Program-made: the position numbers and the translations under genes
Assembly (NCBI GenBank): GCA_016716265.1
Contig: JADJWQ010000006.1
Location: 248,001 to 312,000, forward strand
Direction of reading: 5' to 3'
DNA: 64,000 nt
DNA from: Planctomycetota bacterium
GTDB lineage: Bacteria; Planctomycetota; UBA1135; UBA2386
In this document: in pieces, positions 1-7,806 of the stretch
Numbering within the stretch: position 1 is the first letter of the stretch
Layout: the number at the start of each line of letters is the position of its first letter
The notes under the pieces: model-generated
Databases searched by the model: none
Seen by the model: only the letters and a program-made list of their open reading frames with translations
What the model was told of the DNA's origin: nothing

Positions 1-40
1 TCACGGACAGACGGGGGACGACCGCCGAGGCGTGCTGCAT
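1..40 (-). CDS. Possible start of a minus-strand gene leaving the window
   Basis: An ATG at 40..38 opens a frame that stays open to the window edge (13 codons, MQHASAVVPRLSV). The ending RLSV is how many family 2 glycosyltransferases begin (usually RLSVVIP), but 13 codons prove nothing. No Shine-Dalgarno sequence is visible upstream. It would continue in the direction of the minus-strand genes to its right. The interval 41-120 shows no other signal. Confidence 0.2.
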   Translation of the reverse strand, partial: MQHASAVVPRLSV

Positions 41-120
41 GGCCAACGCATGATGCCCAAAGCAGCGCACCGGACCAACGACGGATCGCTGGTGGCCGGC
101 CGTCGGCGGCGGGCCGCGGA

Positions 121-1050
121 TCAGTGGCGCTCGAGCGGGCCGAGGGCGCGGAGCGCGGCGCGCAGCGCCTCGGCGATCGCGGCATGGCCCGCGGCATCGG
201 GGAACCCGTTCGCCGGATCGACGAGGACCGGCCGGCCACGCCCGGCGCGGCGCGGATCGGCGTCGAAGCAGGGGACACCGACCGCTTCGCAGGCCGTCTC
301 GGCCTGGCCGGGTGCCCGCGCTCCGAACGTGACGAACGCGGTCCGCAGTCCCTGGTCCGCCGCCTCGCGTAGCAGCGCCGCAACCTCGCCCACTGGCCGC
401 AACGGCTCCGGGGGCCCCTGTCGCGCACGCGCCGGCGCGCCGGTCACGAGGTCGTAGACGTTCGGCATCCGCCGCCCCCACCACGGGATCGCCGGCTCCC
501 GGCCATCGCGGATCGCGCGCAGCTCCGGGCTCAGCCCGGCCGCGGCGCCGCGGTCGAACACCAGCGCGAGATCGGCCTGCAGCGCACCGCTAGCGACGCG
601 CAACGCGGCTTCGAGGTCGCGGTGTGCATAGCCGGGATGGGCGAGGTTGACCACCTCGACTGGCCGCGCGGGACTCGCATCACGAAGGGCCCGCTCGACG
701 CGGCGCACCGCGGTCAGTTCGTCGTCGACGCCCCACCCGAACACCGCGCCGTCGCCGATACAGACGATACGGAACGGCCGGCCGGCCCCCGTCGCGGCGC
801 TCGGCAGCGGCCCGCGCAATCCGAGCGCATTGGCGTGGATCTCGAACGAGCCCTCGCCGAGCGCGAGGGCGGCGCCGGGCGCGAGGCGCAACAGACCACC
901 GCCGTCGCGTTGCGACGCGTGCATCAGCGCGCGGAAGTCGTGCAGCCGGCTGACGCGCAGAGGGTCGAGTCCGTCGAGCGTGCCCTCGAGCAGGGCCGCG
1001 GCCAGCACGAGGCCGACCGCGGCGAGCGCCACCGCACGCAGGCGCTTCAC
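121..1050 (-). CDS. SGNH/GDSL-hydrolase-like protein, catalytic residues missing
   Basis: 309-residue protein with one N-terminal membrane or signal segment (about residues 6-22) and an SGNH-type core. The block IVCIGDGAVFGWGV (residues 95-108) matches the GDSxxxGWGV block of the family, but Gly101 stands where the nucleophile serine should be. Near the C-terminus GFPDAAGH matches the usual HPxAAGH block with Phe in place of the catalytic His. The fold is therefore recognisable but the esterase chemistry is probably lost. The GTG start overlaps the ccsA stop by four bases (GTGA), so the two are probably translationally coupled. A role in cytochrome c assembly or the envelope is only suggested by position. 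Confidence 0.7.
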   Translation of the reverse strand: MKRLRAVALAAVGLVLAAALLEGTLDGLDPLRVSRLHDFRALMHASQRDGGGLLRLAPGAALALGEGSFEIHANALGLRGPLPSAATGAGRPFRIVCIGDGAVFGWGVDDELTAVRRVERALRDASPARPVEVVNLAHPGYAHRDLEAALRVASGALQADLALVFDRGAAAGLSPELRAIRDGREPAIPWWGRRMPNVYDLVTGAPARARQGPPEPLRPVGEVAALLREAADQGLRTAFVTFGARAPGQAETACEAVGVPCFDADPRRAGRGRPVLVDPANGFPDAAGHAAIAEALRAALRALGPLERH

Positions 1051-3116
1051 GCACCTCCGGACGAGGTCGCCGGCGTCGCGTCGGCGCGGAGCCTCGCGGT
1101 CTCGGCGCGTGTGCGCATCAGGAGCCACGCCACGAAGCCGAGCCCCAGGATGGCACCCTGGGTCCAGTAGAACGTGACGACCGCGCTCTTCAGACCTGCG
1201 TCGAAACCGTAGCTGTGCAAGCCGACACCCATCAGGTTCACGTGGAACCACGAGAACGCGACGATCATGTTGCCGATGACGGCCAGCATCGACATACCCC
1301 AGTTCCGCCAATAACCGCCCATGCGGCCGTGCAGGATCAGGAGCTGCCACAGCACGATCATCAATGCGCCGTTCTCCTTCGGGTCCCAGCCCCAGAAGCG
1401 ACCCCAGGAGTCGTTCGCCCAGATGCCGCCCATGATGGTGCCGAACAACGACAACAGCAGCCCGAAGCACAGGACACCGTAGACGATGCGGCCGACCGCC
1501 TGGAAGAACCCGACGTCGTCCGAGAACAACCGGCCGATCAGGTAGACGGCGCCCACGCCACCGGCGAGCAGGCTGGCCATGTAGCCGAGCGTCACCGTCG
1601 TCACGTGGATCGACAGGTAGAAGTTGGTGTCGAGGACCGCCTGGAGCTGGGGCATCGTGTCCTCGCCGCGCATGAACTCGTAGCGGTCGGCCAGCCAGAG
1701 CGTCGTCGCGCCGAGGTAGGCTGCAGCCGACAGCGCGATGCGCCGGCGGATCAACACCTCGACGACCATGCCGACGATCGCGATACCGGCGGCGACGGCG
1801 AGGAACGTCTCGTAGAGCGTCGAGATCGGCGGCCGCTGTCGAATGATGCAGCGGTACACGATGCCGACCACGAGCATCACGGTGCCCGACCCGACGGCGC
1901 TCCAGGTCAGCCACATCGGCCAGCGGCTCTTGACGAACGCCCAGCTCACTGCGGCCGTGACGCAACCGATCACGAGCAGGATCAGGGCCCAATAGAGCCA
2001 CTTCACCCGGTAGTAGGTGACCTCCATGTCGACGTGGCTGCCCTCGCCGCGGAGCGAGGTCATGCGACGCACATGGTCGACGAAGGTCGTCGCCGCCGCC
2101 TCGAGCGCGGTCGGGTCGGAGGTCGTGGACGCGCGCGCGGCGGCGTCGGCGACGTTCTGCTGCAGCTCGATCGCCTGCAGCTGCGTCCCGTGCGCTGCCG
2201 GACCGTCACGGCCGATCTCGCCGAACACGCCGTCGAGGTCGAGCCAGGCCTCGGTCCGCTGGTCGGACGGCGGCAGCCAGATCACGTAGCTGCTGAGGTC
2301 CGCCACCTCGCGCTGCTGGCGCAGGAAGTCGCCGACCGCCTGCAACTCGGCCTCGCGCTCCTGGTCGCTGCGCAGGCGCATGAACTGCGTGGACAGCTGC
2401 CCGTAGTTCCGCGCGCCGTCGGCGAACCGCACGCTCGACACGTCGCCGAACACGGAGCGCAACACCTCGCTGTCGCCGACCCGGAACGGCGCGCGCGCCG
2501 CGGTGAACGCGGTGCGCAGCGACATGTAGTCGGACAGGTCGCGATACAGGTAGACCAGCTGGTTCTGCAGTCGGTCGCGGACCTTCTCCTCCTTGTCGAG
2601 CAGCGGCCGCGCTTCCTGGGCGATGCGCTCGATCCCCGGCCGCAAGTCGTTGAACGAGTAGCGGTCGCGCTTCCGCTTCGCGGCCTCGCCAAGACCGACG
2701 CGGTCGAGCAGGTCGCGATCGGGGATCAGGAACGTCGGGTATTCGTCGGCCTGCGCCGGGTAGAGCATGACGTCGAGCGCCCAGCTCACCGGCTCGAGCG
2801 ACGCGCCCGCGAGATCGCCGAACCGCGGCTCGTCCGGTACGGCCACCGACGTGCGCTCGGCGAGCCGCAGCAGCAGGAACCGCGAGTAGGTCAGGAACGG
2901 CTTGACCCGGCCCGACTCCTGGATCGGCAGCCGCTCGAACGCAGCGATCGTCGCCGGCGTGTAGGCGAACGTGCGCGGCATCCGATCGCCCCCCGCGCCG
3001 GCCATGGCGTGGGCGTGGTCGGCCTGCGGATCGCTCTGCGCGACGGCGACCGGCGCAGCGGCCCACAGCAGGACGGCGGCGCCGAGCACCGCACGAACGA
3101 CAGGGAGGGCTCTCAT
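1047..3116 (-). CDS. ccsA: Cytochrome c biogenesis protein CcsA (system II)
   Basis: 689-residue membrane protein, the haem-handling partner of ResB in system II cytochrome c maturation; it exports haem and helps attach it to apocytochromes outside the membrane. The C-terminal half is the CcsA core: the tryptophan-rich haem motif WGRFWGWDPKE, a preceding histidine segment (SIHVTTVTLGY) and later histidines in LHGRMGGYW and GLHSYGF. The N-terminal half (about 1-380) is a signal peptide followed by a long soluble region and a first membrane span, larger than in ordinary CcsA of about 300 residues. Its ATG overlaps the resB stop (ATGA), and the SGNH-like gene follows with another overlap. Confidence 0.93.
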   Translation of the reverse strand: MRALPVVRAVLGAAVLLWAAAPVAVAQSDPQADHAHAMAGAGGDRMPRTFAYTPATIAAFERLPIQESGRVKPFLTYSRFLLLRLAERTSVAVPDEPRFGDLAGASLEPVSWALDVMLYPAQADEYPTFLIPDRDLLDRVGLGEAAKRKRDRYSFNDLRPGIERIAQEARPLLDKEEKVRDRLQNQLVYLYRDLSDYMSLRTAFTAARAPFRVGDSEVLRSVFGDVSSVRFADGARNYGQLSTQFMRLRSDQEREAELQAVGDFLRQQREVADLSSYVIWLPPSDQRTEAWLDLDGVFGEIGRDGPAAHGTQLQAIELQQNVADAAARASTTSDPTALEAAATTFVDHVRRMTSLRGEGSHVDMEVTYYRVKWLYWALILLVIGCVTAAVSWAFVKSRWPMWLTWSAVGSGTVMLVVGIVYRCIIRQRPPISTLYETFLAVAAGIAIVGMVVEVLIRRRIALSAAAYLGATTLWLADRYEFMRGEDTMPQLQAVLDTNFYLSIHVTTVTLGYMASLLAGGVGAVYLIGRLFSDDVGFFQAVGRIVYGVLCFGLLLSLFGTIMGGIWANDSWGRFWGWDPKENGALMIVLWQLLILHGRMGGYWRNWGMSMLAVIGNMIVAFSWFHVNLMGVGLHSYGFDAGLKSAVVTFYWTQGAILGLGFVAWLLMRTRAETARLRADATPATSSGGA

Positions 3117-4324
3117 GCCTGCTTGCCTCCGAGCTCACGCCCGACGAAACGGGTCAGCTTCATGATGAAGTGGATCAGCATCCCCGCGGTGATCACCCAC
3201 AGAGACCAGTAGGGCCATTGGTCGGCCGGATTGCGTACGACGGAGAATCCCGAGTAGAGCTTCTGGCCCGGGCCCGCATTGGTGGGACCCCAGCTCGACT
3301 GGAACACGATCATGCCGTCACGGCGCAGCGGCTCGTTCATCCGGATCCGCACCGGGACCTCCTGGTCGCCGTCCATGACCGTCACCTGCGACTGGTACTC
3401 CTTCGCCATCCGCGTATTGGGATGGTACTCGTGGATGAAGTCGTCGAGGTGGATGGTGAACGGCATGTCGAAGCGCCGCTTGCGGAGCTTGACCGCGAAC
3501 GTGCGTCCCTCGGCCGCGACGGTCCAGGGCAGCGTGCGGTCGGAGCCGATCAGGATGCCGTCGCTGCTCGAGCCGTCCGCGCGGATCGCGCGCGCGTAGC
3601 AGCCGGCGAGGTTCATCTCGTTCTCCTTCTCGCGCGGGAGCGACACGAGGAAGAACCCGTCGACGACGGGCGTGGCCGGCGGCACGCCCGGGCGGGCGCG
3701 ATCGATCGTCACGTTGTCGAGGTAGCCGCTGACCGTCAACCGGAACGGCAGGTCGTCGGTGTGCAGCGTGACCGTGCGAGGGCCGACGGCGTCGGTGAAC
3801 CGGTCACCATCGAGCACCCACTGCTTCACCTCGGCGGTGCCGTCGGCCGCGACCGCACCGATGCGCTCCTCGACGAGGATCTCCCAGTCGTGGTAGCTGA
3901 CGTACTCGGCGGACTGCTCGCCCTCGAAGAGCTGCAGGCCACCCTCGTCGGCGGTCACCTGCTTGTAGACGCCGGCGACCAGCAGCCATGCGATGCCGAG
4001 GTGCGTGATCAGGATGCCGACGTTCCGCGCCTTCAGCCGCATACGGACCATGCCGCCGATCACCAGGTTCACGAACAGCAGCACCATCAGCAGCATGCCG
4101 CCCGGCATGATCGGCACGTCGAACAGCCCGATCCGCGACAGGCGCAGGCCGACCAGTTCGGGATCGACGAACCACGACTCGAAGAACGCCTGCTGGGCGC
4201 GGAACAGCCCGACGTCCTCCTGCGCGAGCGTGCCGAGCAGCGTCAGCACCGTGAGGAGGAACAGGATCGCTGCCGCCAGCCCGAACGAGCCGAGAAAGCG
4301 GATCACCGCGTTGAGCACTTTCAT
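3113..4324 (-). CDS. resB: ResB-like cytochrome c biogenesis protein
   Basis: 403-residue membrane protein of the ResB/Ccs1 family, which forms the cytochrome c synthase with CcsA. Visible features are an N-terminal pair of membrane segments with the family-typical start (FLGSFGLAAAILFLLTVLTL, residues 10-29), two further hydrophobic spans around residues 75-120, a large periplasmic domain, and a last span near the C-terminus (WSLWVITAGMLIHFIMKL). It is the first gene of a three-gene unit resB-ccsA-SGNH-like in which each start overlaps the previous stop. No clear promoter was found in the 137 bases upstream, which contain two nearby copies of gcggagcgccg. Confidence 0.88.
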   Translation of the reverse strand: MKVLNAVIRFLGSFGLAAAILFLLTVLTLLGTLAQEDVGLFRAQQAFFESWFVDPELVGLRLSRIGLFDVPIMPGGMLLMVLLFVNLVIGGMVRMRLKARNVGILITHLGIAWLLVAGVYKQVTADEGGLQLFEGEQSAEYVSYHDWEILVEERIGAVAADGTAEVKQWVLDGDRFTDAVGPRTVTLHTDDLPFRLTVSGYLDNVTIDRARPGVPPATPVVDGFFLVSLPREKENEMNLAGCYARAIRADGSSSDGILIGSDRTLPWTVAAEGRTFAVKLRKRRFDMPFTIHLDDFIHEYHPNTRMAKEYQSQVTVMDGDQEVPVRIRMNEPLRRDGMIVFQSSWGPTNAGPGQKLYSGFSVVRNPADQWPYWSLWVITAGMLIHFIMKLTRFVGRELGGKQA

Positions 4325-4461
4325 GGAGTGAGTTCCGAATGACTATCGTTGGCTACGCCCGCGTGCATGCACCGGTCGGAGGCCGACTCGGCGGGTGGCA
4401 CCGCGGAGCGCCGGTGTAGCGCGGAGCGCCGACGCGTGGCGGACCCGGCCGTCACCGCGGC

Positions 4462-5544
4462 TCACGGCCCCTCGCGCAGCGACGCGCAGAACGTCTGGAA
4501 CTCCGCGCGCCGCGAGCGCACGGCGTCGGACGGGCCGTCCATCTTCACGAACACGCTGCGCGGGCCGAGCATGGCGCACGCGCCGAGCATCCCCTTGGTG
4601 CTGCCGTCGCTCGTCAGGTCGACGACCGCCGCGGACTGCCCGAGCACCGGGATCCGCGCCAGCGCGTCGATCTCCGCGGCCGAGGGCGCCGGCCGGCCGT
4701 ACTGTCCGGCCCAGCGCACGAGGTTCGCCTCGAGGCCGCCACCGTCGCCGCTGAGCGTCGAGATCCACAGGCGCACGCCGTCGCCGAGGTCCCACGCCGC
4801 GTCGACGAACATCCGCGGCGGCTGCGCCTGCCAGTGCGCCGGTGCGGTCCACGCGAGACCGCTCGAGCCGGACGCGCCGCTCTCCCCCATCCCCGGCATC
4901 GCGCCGGGCATCGTCCCCGAGGTGTCGCCGTGCGGCGACGAGCTCCCGGCCGGGGCGGGCGTGGCATCGGCGAGCGACGCCGCGAAGCGATCGAAGTCGC
5001 CCTGCACCGAGGCCACCGCTTCCGGCGAGCCCTGCATCGTGACGAACACCGACCGGTCCGCAGCGAACAGCATCAGACCGACGAGCCGCTTCGAACGGTC
5101 TGCCGCGGTCTCGTCGAAGACGAGCGCGTCGCCGCCGAGCAGCGGCCGGCGCGGCATCGCGTCCGCCATGCCGGGCTCCGCAGGGCCCAGGCCGACCTTC
5201 GCACGCCAGCGCGTCAGGTTCGCATCGAGGCCGCCAGCACCGGCCCCCATCGACGTGACCCACACGGCGACCTCGCCCGGCGCCTCCAGGTTCACCGGTC
5301 GCAGGCTGCTGGTCGGCAGTTTGCGCCAGCCGGGCGGCAGATCGAAGTCGAAGGCGACCACGTCGGCCGCGGCCGGAGCCTGCTCTTCGCGCCGCATTCC
5401 GAACCGATCGGCAGTCGAGAAGCCGGTCTGCATCGGCGTGGCGGTCCGCGTCCGAACGACAGTCGGAGCCACCTCGCGGTCGGCGGAGTCACAGGCCGCC
5501 AGGACGACCAGGAGGACGACGGGGGGCAGGGGTCGCACGGTCAA
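4462..5544 (-). CDS. Lipoprotein with two tandem copies of one domain
   Basis: 360-residue lipoprotein. The signal peptide ends in a lipobox (VLAAC), so it is probably anchored by lipid to a membrane. Two homologous halves follow, about residues 66-190 and 230-357. Each runs: a Trp-containing opening (PPGWRKLP / PAHWQAQP), a VxVWxS or VRLWIS strand, a GxGGG-L-x-ANLxRW motif (GGLDANLTRWRAKVG / GGLEANLVRWAGQYG), and a closing SVFVxMxGxxxAV plus a helix ending FxxFxASL. A Gly/Ser/Met-rich linker separates them. The domain occurs singly in planctomycete proteins of unknown function; no enzymatic role can be assigned. The open frame begins with TTG at 5544; a GTG at 5538 is an equally possible start. 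Confidence 0.75.
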   Translation of the reverse strand: MTVRPLPPVVLLVVLAACDSADREVAPTVVRTRTATPMQTGFSTADRFGMRREEQAPAAADVVAFDFDLPPGWRKLPTSSLRPVNLEAPGEVAVWVTSMGAGAGGLDANLTRWRAKVGLGPAEPGMADAMPRRPLLGGDALVFDETAADRSKRLVGLMLFAADRSVFVTMQGSPEAVASVQGDFDRFAASLADATPAPAGSSSPHGDTSGTMPGAMPGMGESGASGSSGLAWTAPAHWQAQPPRMFVDAAWDLGDGVRLWISTLSGDGGGLEANLVRWAGQYGRPAPSAAEIDALARIPVLGQSAAVVDLTSDGSTKGMLGACAMLGPRSVFVKMDGPSDAVRSRRAEFQTFCASLREGP

Positions 5545-5754
5545 CGCTGCATCCAGGGGGAGGATCGGGACGGGGATGCCGGCCGAACAGGCGGGAGCCG
5601 GCGGAATTGCGGCTGCTACGCAGGCGGCCCGATGATAGGGTGCGAATCGTCGCCCTCAATCCGCCCCGACAGGGCTTTCGGGCGACGGGCCGCGCGCGCG
5701 GTGCCGAGGCCCGGACGACGTTTCCTATCGCCGAAGCCTCCGCGACGGCCGGCG

Positions 5755-6345
5755 ATGCACACGCGCGTGAACTGGCTTGCCCACCTGCTGCTCGGCGGGG
5801 ACGACCCGCTGGAGCGCCTCGGCAATCTGGCCGGGGACTTCGTGCGCGGCGTCGACCTGGCGACGCTGCCCGCCCCGGTGCGCCGCGGGATCGAGCGGCA
5901 CCGCGCCGTCGATCGCTTCGTCGACGGGCACCCGGCGCACCGCCGAAGCCGGGGCCGCTTCCCGCCCGGCCTGGCGCGCGTGGCGGGCGTGCTGACGGAC
6001 GTGTTCTACGACCATCTGCTCGCGCGCCGCTGGGACGAGCTCGGCCCCGGCGAGCCGCTGCCGAGCTTCGCGGAGCGGGTCGCGGCCGAGCTCGAGCTGC
6101 ACCGCCACGCGATGCCCCCGCGCCTGCGCGAGGTGGGTCCCGGCTTCCGCCTGCGGGACTGGCTGGTCGGCTACGAGAGCCTCGACGGCATCGCCGACGT
6201 GCTGCAGCGGATGCAGGCGCGCCGCGCGCGCCGGCTGCCGCTCGCATCCGGAGTCGCGGTGCTCGCCGCGCGACGCGAGGAGTTCGACGCGGACTTCTGC
6301 GCGCTGTGGCCCGCACTCGCGCGCTTCGTGACCGGGGCTCGCTGA
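5755..6345 (+). CDS. ACP phosphodiesterase-like protein (AcpH/DUF479 family)
   Basis: 196 residues, the usual AcpH length. AcpH removes the 4'-phosphopantetheine arm from acyl carrier protein. Family features are the opening MNWLAHLxLxxxxPxxxLGNLxGDF (here VNWLAHLLLGG and GNLAGDFVRG), a middle IERHRAVDRFVDGHP block and an LTDVFYDHLLAR block carrying the likely metal-binding Asp and His residues. The ATG at 5755 was chosen because homology starts exactly there; upstream translation of the same frame is low-complexity. It stands alone on the plus strand, facing the minus-strand tRNA-Glu. Many bacterial members of the family have not been tested biochemically, so the exact substrate is uncertain. 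Confidence 0.8.
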   Translation: MHTRVNWLAHLLLGGDDPLERLGNLAGDFVRGVDLATLPAPVRRGIERHRAVDRFVDGHPAHRRSRGRFPPGLARVAGVLTDVFYDHLLARRWDELGPGEPLPSFAERVAAELELHRHAMPPRLREVGPGFRLRDWLVGYESLDGIADVLQRMQARRARRLPLASGVAVLAARREEFDADFCALWPALARFVTGAR

Positions 6346-6360
6346 GCCCCCGAGCGCAGC

Positions 6361-6397
6361 GAAAAAAAAGCCGCGAGTCGGTGGCCCGACCCGCGGC
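6361..6397 (-). terminator. Intrinsic terminator of the tRNA-Glu gene
   Basis: Read on the minus strand, a GC-rich stem (6370-6397: six pairs, one mismatch, five pairs, loop of four) is followed directly by eight T (6369-6362). It lies six bases downstream of the tRNA 3' end, as expected for a Rho-independent terminator. Confidence 0.8.
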
Positions 6398-6402
6398 GTC
6401 TG

Positions 6403-6477
6403 CATCCCGTAGGGGATTCGAACCCCTGTTACCAGGATGAAAACCTGGTGTCCTAGGCCTGACTAGACGAACGGGAC
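6403..6477 (-). tRNA. tRNA-Glu (anticodon TTC)
   Basis: A 75-base cloverleaf can be folded by eye. The 7-bp acceptor stem pairs gtcccgt with acgggat, with G as discriminator. The D arm is followed by a 5-bp anticodon stem ccagg/cctgg around the loop ttttcat, giving anticodon TTC (Glu). The T arm is aggggttcgaatcccct. CCA is not encoded. The gene is a single-tRNA transcription unit with its own promoter and terminator. Confidence 0.95.
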
Positions 6478-6492
6478 CTGCGCGGGGGGAAC

Positions 6493-6520
6493 AGGTTAGC
6501 CACGAGTCCCGAACGGTCAA
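6493..6520 (-). promoter_or_regulatory. Sigma-70-type promoter of tRNA-Glu
   Basis: On the minus strand, TTGACC (6520-6515, one mismatch to the -35 consensus) and TAACCT (6498-6493) are separated by 16 bases. The -10 box ends 15 bases before the tRNA 5' end, leaving a short leader. The -10 match is weak (3 of 6), but position and the strong -35 fit a stable-RNA promoter. Confidence 0.5.
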
Positions 6521-6543
6521 GCGCCGCGGGTGCCCGCCGCGCG

Positions 6544-7749
6544 TCAGCCGAGCGAGCGGAACTCCTGGATGCTCGGCAGGTCTTTCAGCGAAGCGAGTCC
6601 GAAGCGCTCGAGGAACGTCTGCGTGGTGCCGTACTGCAGCGGCCGACCGGGGACGTCCGCGCGACCGACCACCTTGACGAGCTTGTGGTCGAGCAGGCTC
6701 TTCAGCATCGGGCCGACCTTGACGCCCCGGATCGCCTCGATCTCGGCGCGGATCACCGGCTGGCGGTAGGCGACCACCGCCAGCGTCTCGAGTGCGGCGG
6801 GCGACAGCTTCTCGGCGCGCCGCGCCTTCCGGAGCCGCACGAGGTAGCCGTAAACCTCCGGCGAGGTCGCGAGCCGAACGGCGTCGCCGATGTAGACGAC
6901 CTCGATCGGCATGCCGGCGTTGCGCAGGTCCGACTGCAGACGCTCGAGCGCCGCGAGCACCGCCTTCTGGGTCGAGTTACAGACCTCGGCGAGCCGCAGC
7001 AGCTTGCTCGGCTCGCGCGACGACAGCAGCACGGCCATCAGCACGCGCGACAGCTCGTGCGGTTCGACGAGCACCGGCAGCTCGTCGTCCGCATCCACGG
7101 CGCGCGGCGCCGCGAGCGCCAGGTCCGCGGCGGCGGTATCGGGATCGACGAGCGCGTCGAGCTCGGCCGCGAGCGCCTCCTCGTCGAGCTCGAGCTCCGG
7201 CTCGACCGGCACGAAGGCTCGCTCGGCGACGACGGCGCCAGCCGCCTCACCGTCCGCGACGGCGGCGGGCGTCGCGTCGGAATCCCCGCTGGAGGTCTCG
7301 ACCTCCGCTGCATCGCGAACGTCAGCAGTCGGCGCCACTGCGGCGAGGTCGTCGCCGGCCCCGTCGTGGTCGATCGCCGGCAGGCGGCGCGGCGCATCGA
7401 CGGTCGGCAGCCGGCCGAAGTCGACGGGCGCATCGCCGCCCAACTCGCCGCCGGCCAGCTCGTCACCGGCCAGCTCGTCACTTACCGGCCGGAACGGGTC
7501 GATGCGCAGAGGTACCGCGGGCCCCGGCCGCAGCGCCGCGAAGCTGCGCGGCGGCGCGTCCGTGCCCAGGGCCTCGGTGCCAGCGGCGGCGCCGGCCTCG
7601 AGCCCTGCCTCGTGTCGCTCGCCATCGTCGCGAGCGGCGCACTCGTCCATCGAGATCTCCTCGAGCCGGATGACCTCGGCGGGCCCTTTGCGTCCACCTC
7701 CCTGCGCACGCCGACCGCCCGGCAAAGGCTCCCGTGAGATGTCACCCAT
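6544..7749 (-). CDS. scpB: ScpB segregation/condensation protein with a long acidic N-terminal extension
   Basis: 401 residues; ordinary ScpB has about 180-200. The C-terminal part (about 225-395) is the ScpB pair of winged helices: LSRVLMAVLLSSREPSKLLR, then SPAALETLAVVAYRQPV, RAEIEAIRGVKVG and a closing RPLQYGTTQTFLERFGL. ScpB joins ScpA and SMC in the bacterial condensin. The first ~220 residues are rich in Ala, Asp, Glu and Gly with short repeats such as DELAGDELAGGELGG, and look disordered. It is the last gene of the pseudopilin operon, 57 bases after the SurA-like gene. No ScpA or SMC gene is nearby. A start inside the extension is possible but no better ribosome site is seen. Confidence 0.88.
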   Translation of the reverse strand: MGDISREPLPGGRRAQGGGRKGPAEVIRLEEISMDECAARDDGERHEAGLEAGAAAGTEALGTDAPPRSFAALRPGPAVPLRIDPFRPVSDELAGDELAGGELGGDAPVDFGRLPTVDAPRRLPAIDHDGAGDDLAAVAPTADVRDAAEVETSSGDSDATPAAVADGEAAGAVVAERAFVPVEPELELDEEALAAELDALVDPDTAAADLALAAPRAVDADDELPVLVEPHELSRVLMAVLLSSREPSKLLRLAEVCNSTQKAVLAALERLQSDLRNAGMPIEVVYIGDAVRLATSPEVYGYLVRLRKARRAEKLSPAALETLAVVAYRQPVIRAEIEAIRGVKVGPMLKSLLDHKLVKVVGRADVPGRPLQYGTTQTFLERFGLASLKDLPSIQEFRSLG

Positions 7750-7806
7750 GGGCGCCCGATGGTAACGCCGGCACTCGGCGCCGGGAAGACACCGCGCGGC
7801 GGGAAC

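Noticed and set aside
121..2001. A 626-residue protein joining sequence opposite ccsA to the SGNH-like protein
   Set aside because: The first half is an out-of-frame translation of ccsA; protein character starts only at the GTG at 1050, which overlaps the ccsA stop.
1215..3212. 665-codon plus-strand frame opposite ccsA
   Set aside because: Low-complexity Arg/His/Asp/Gln translation; the ccsA frame carries the haem-binding WDPKE motif and membrane segments.
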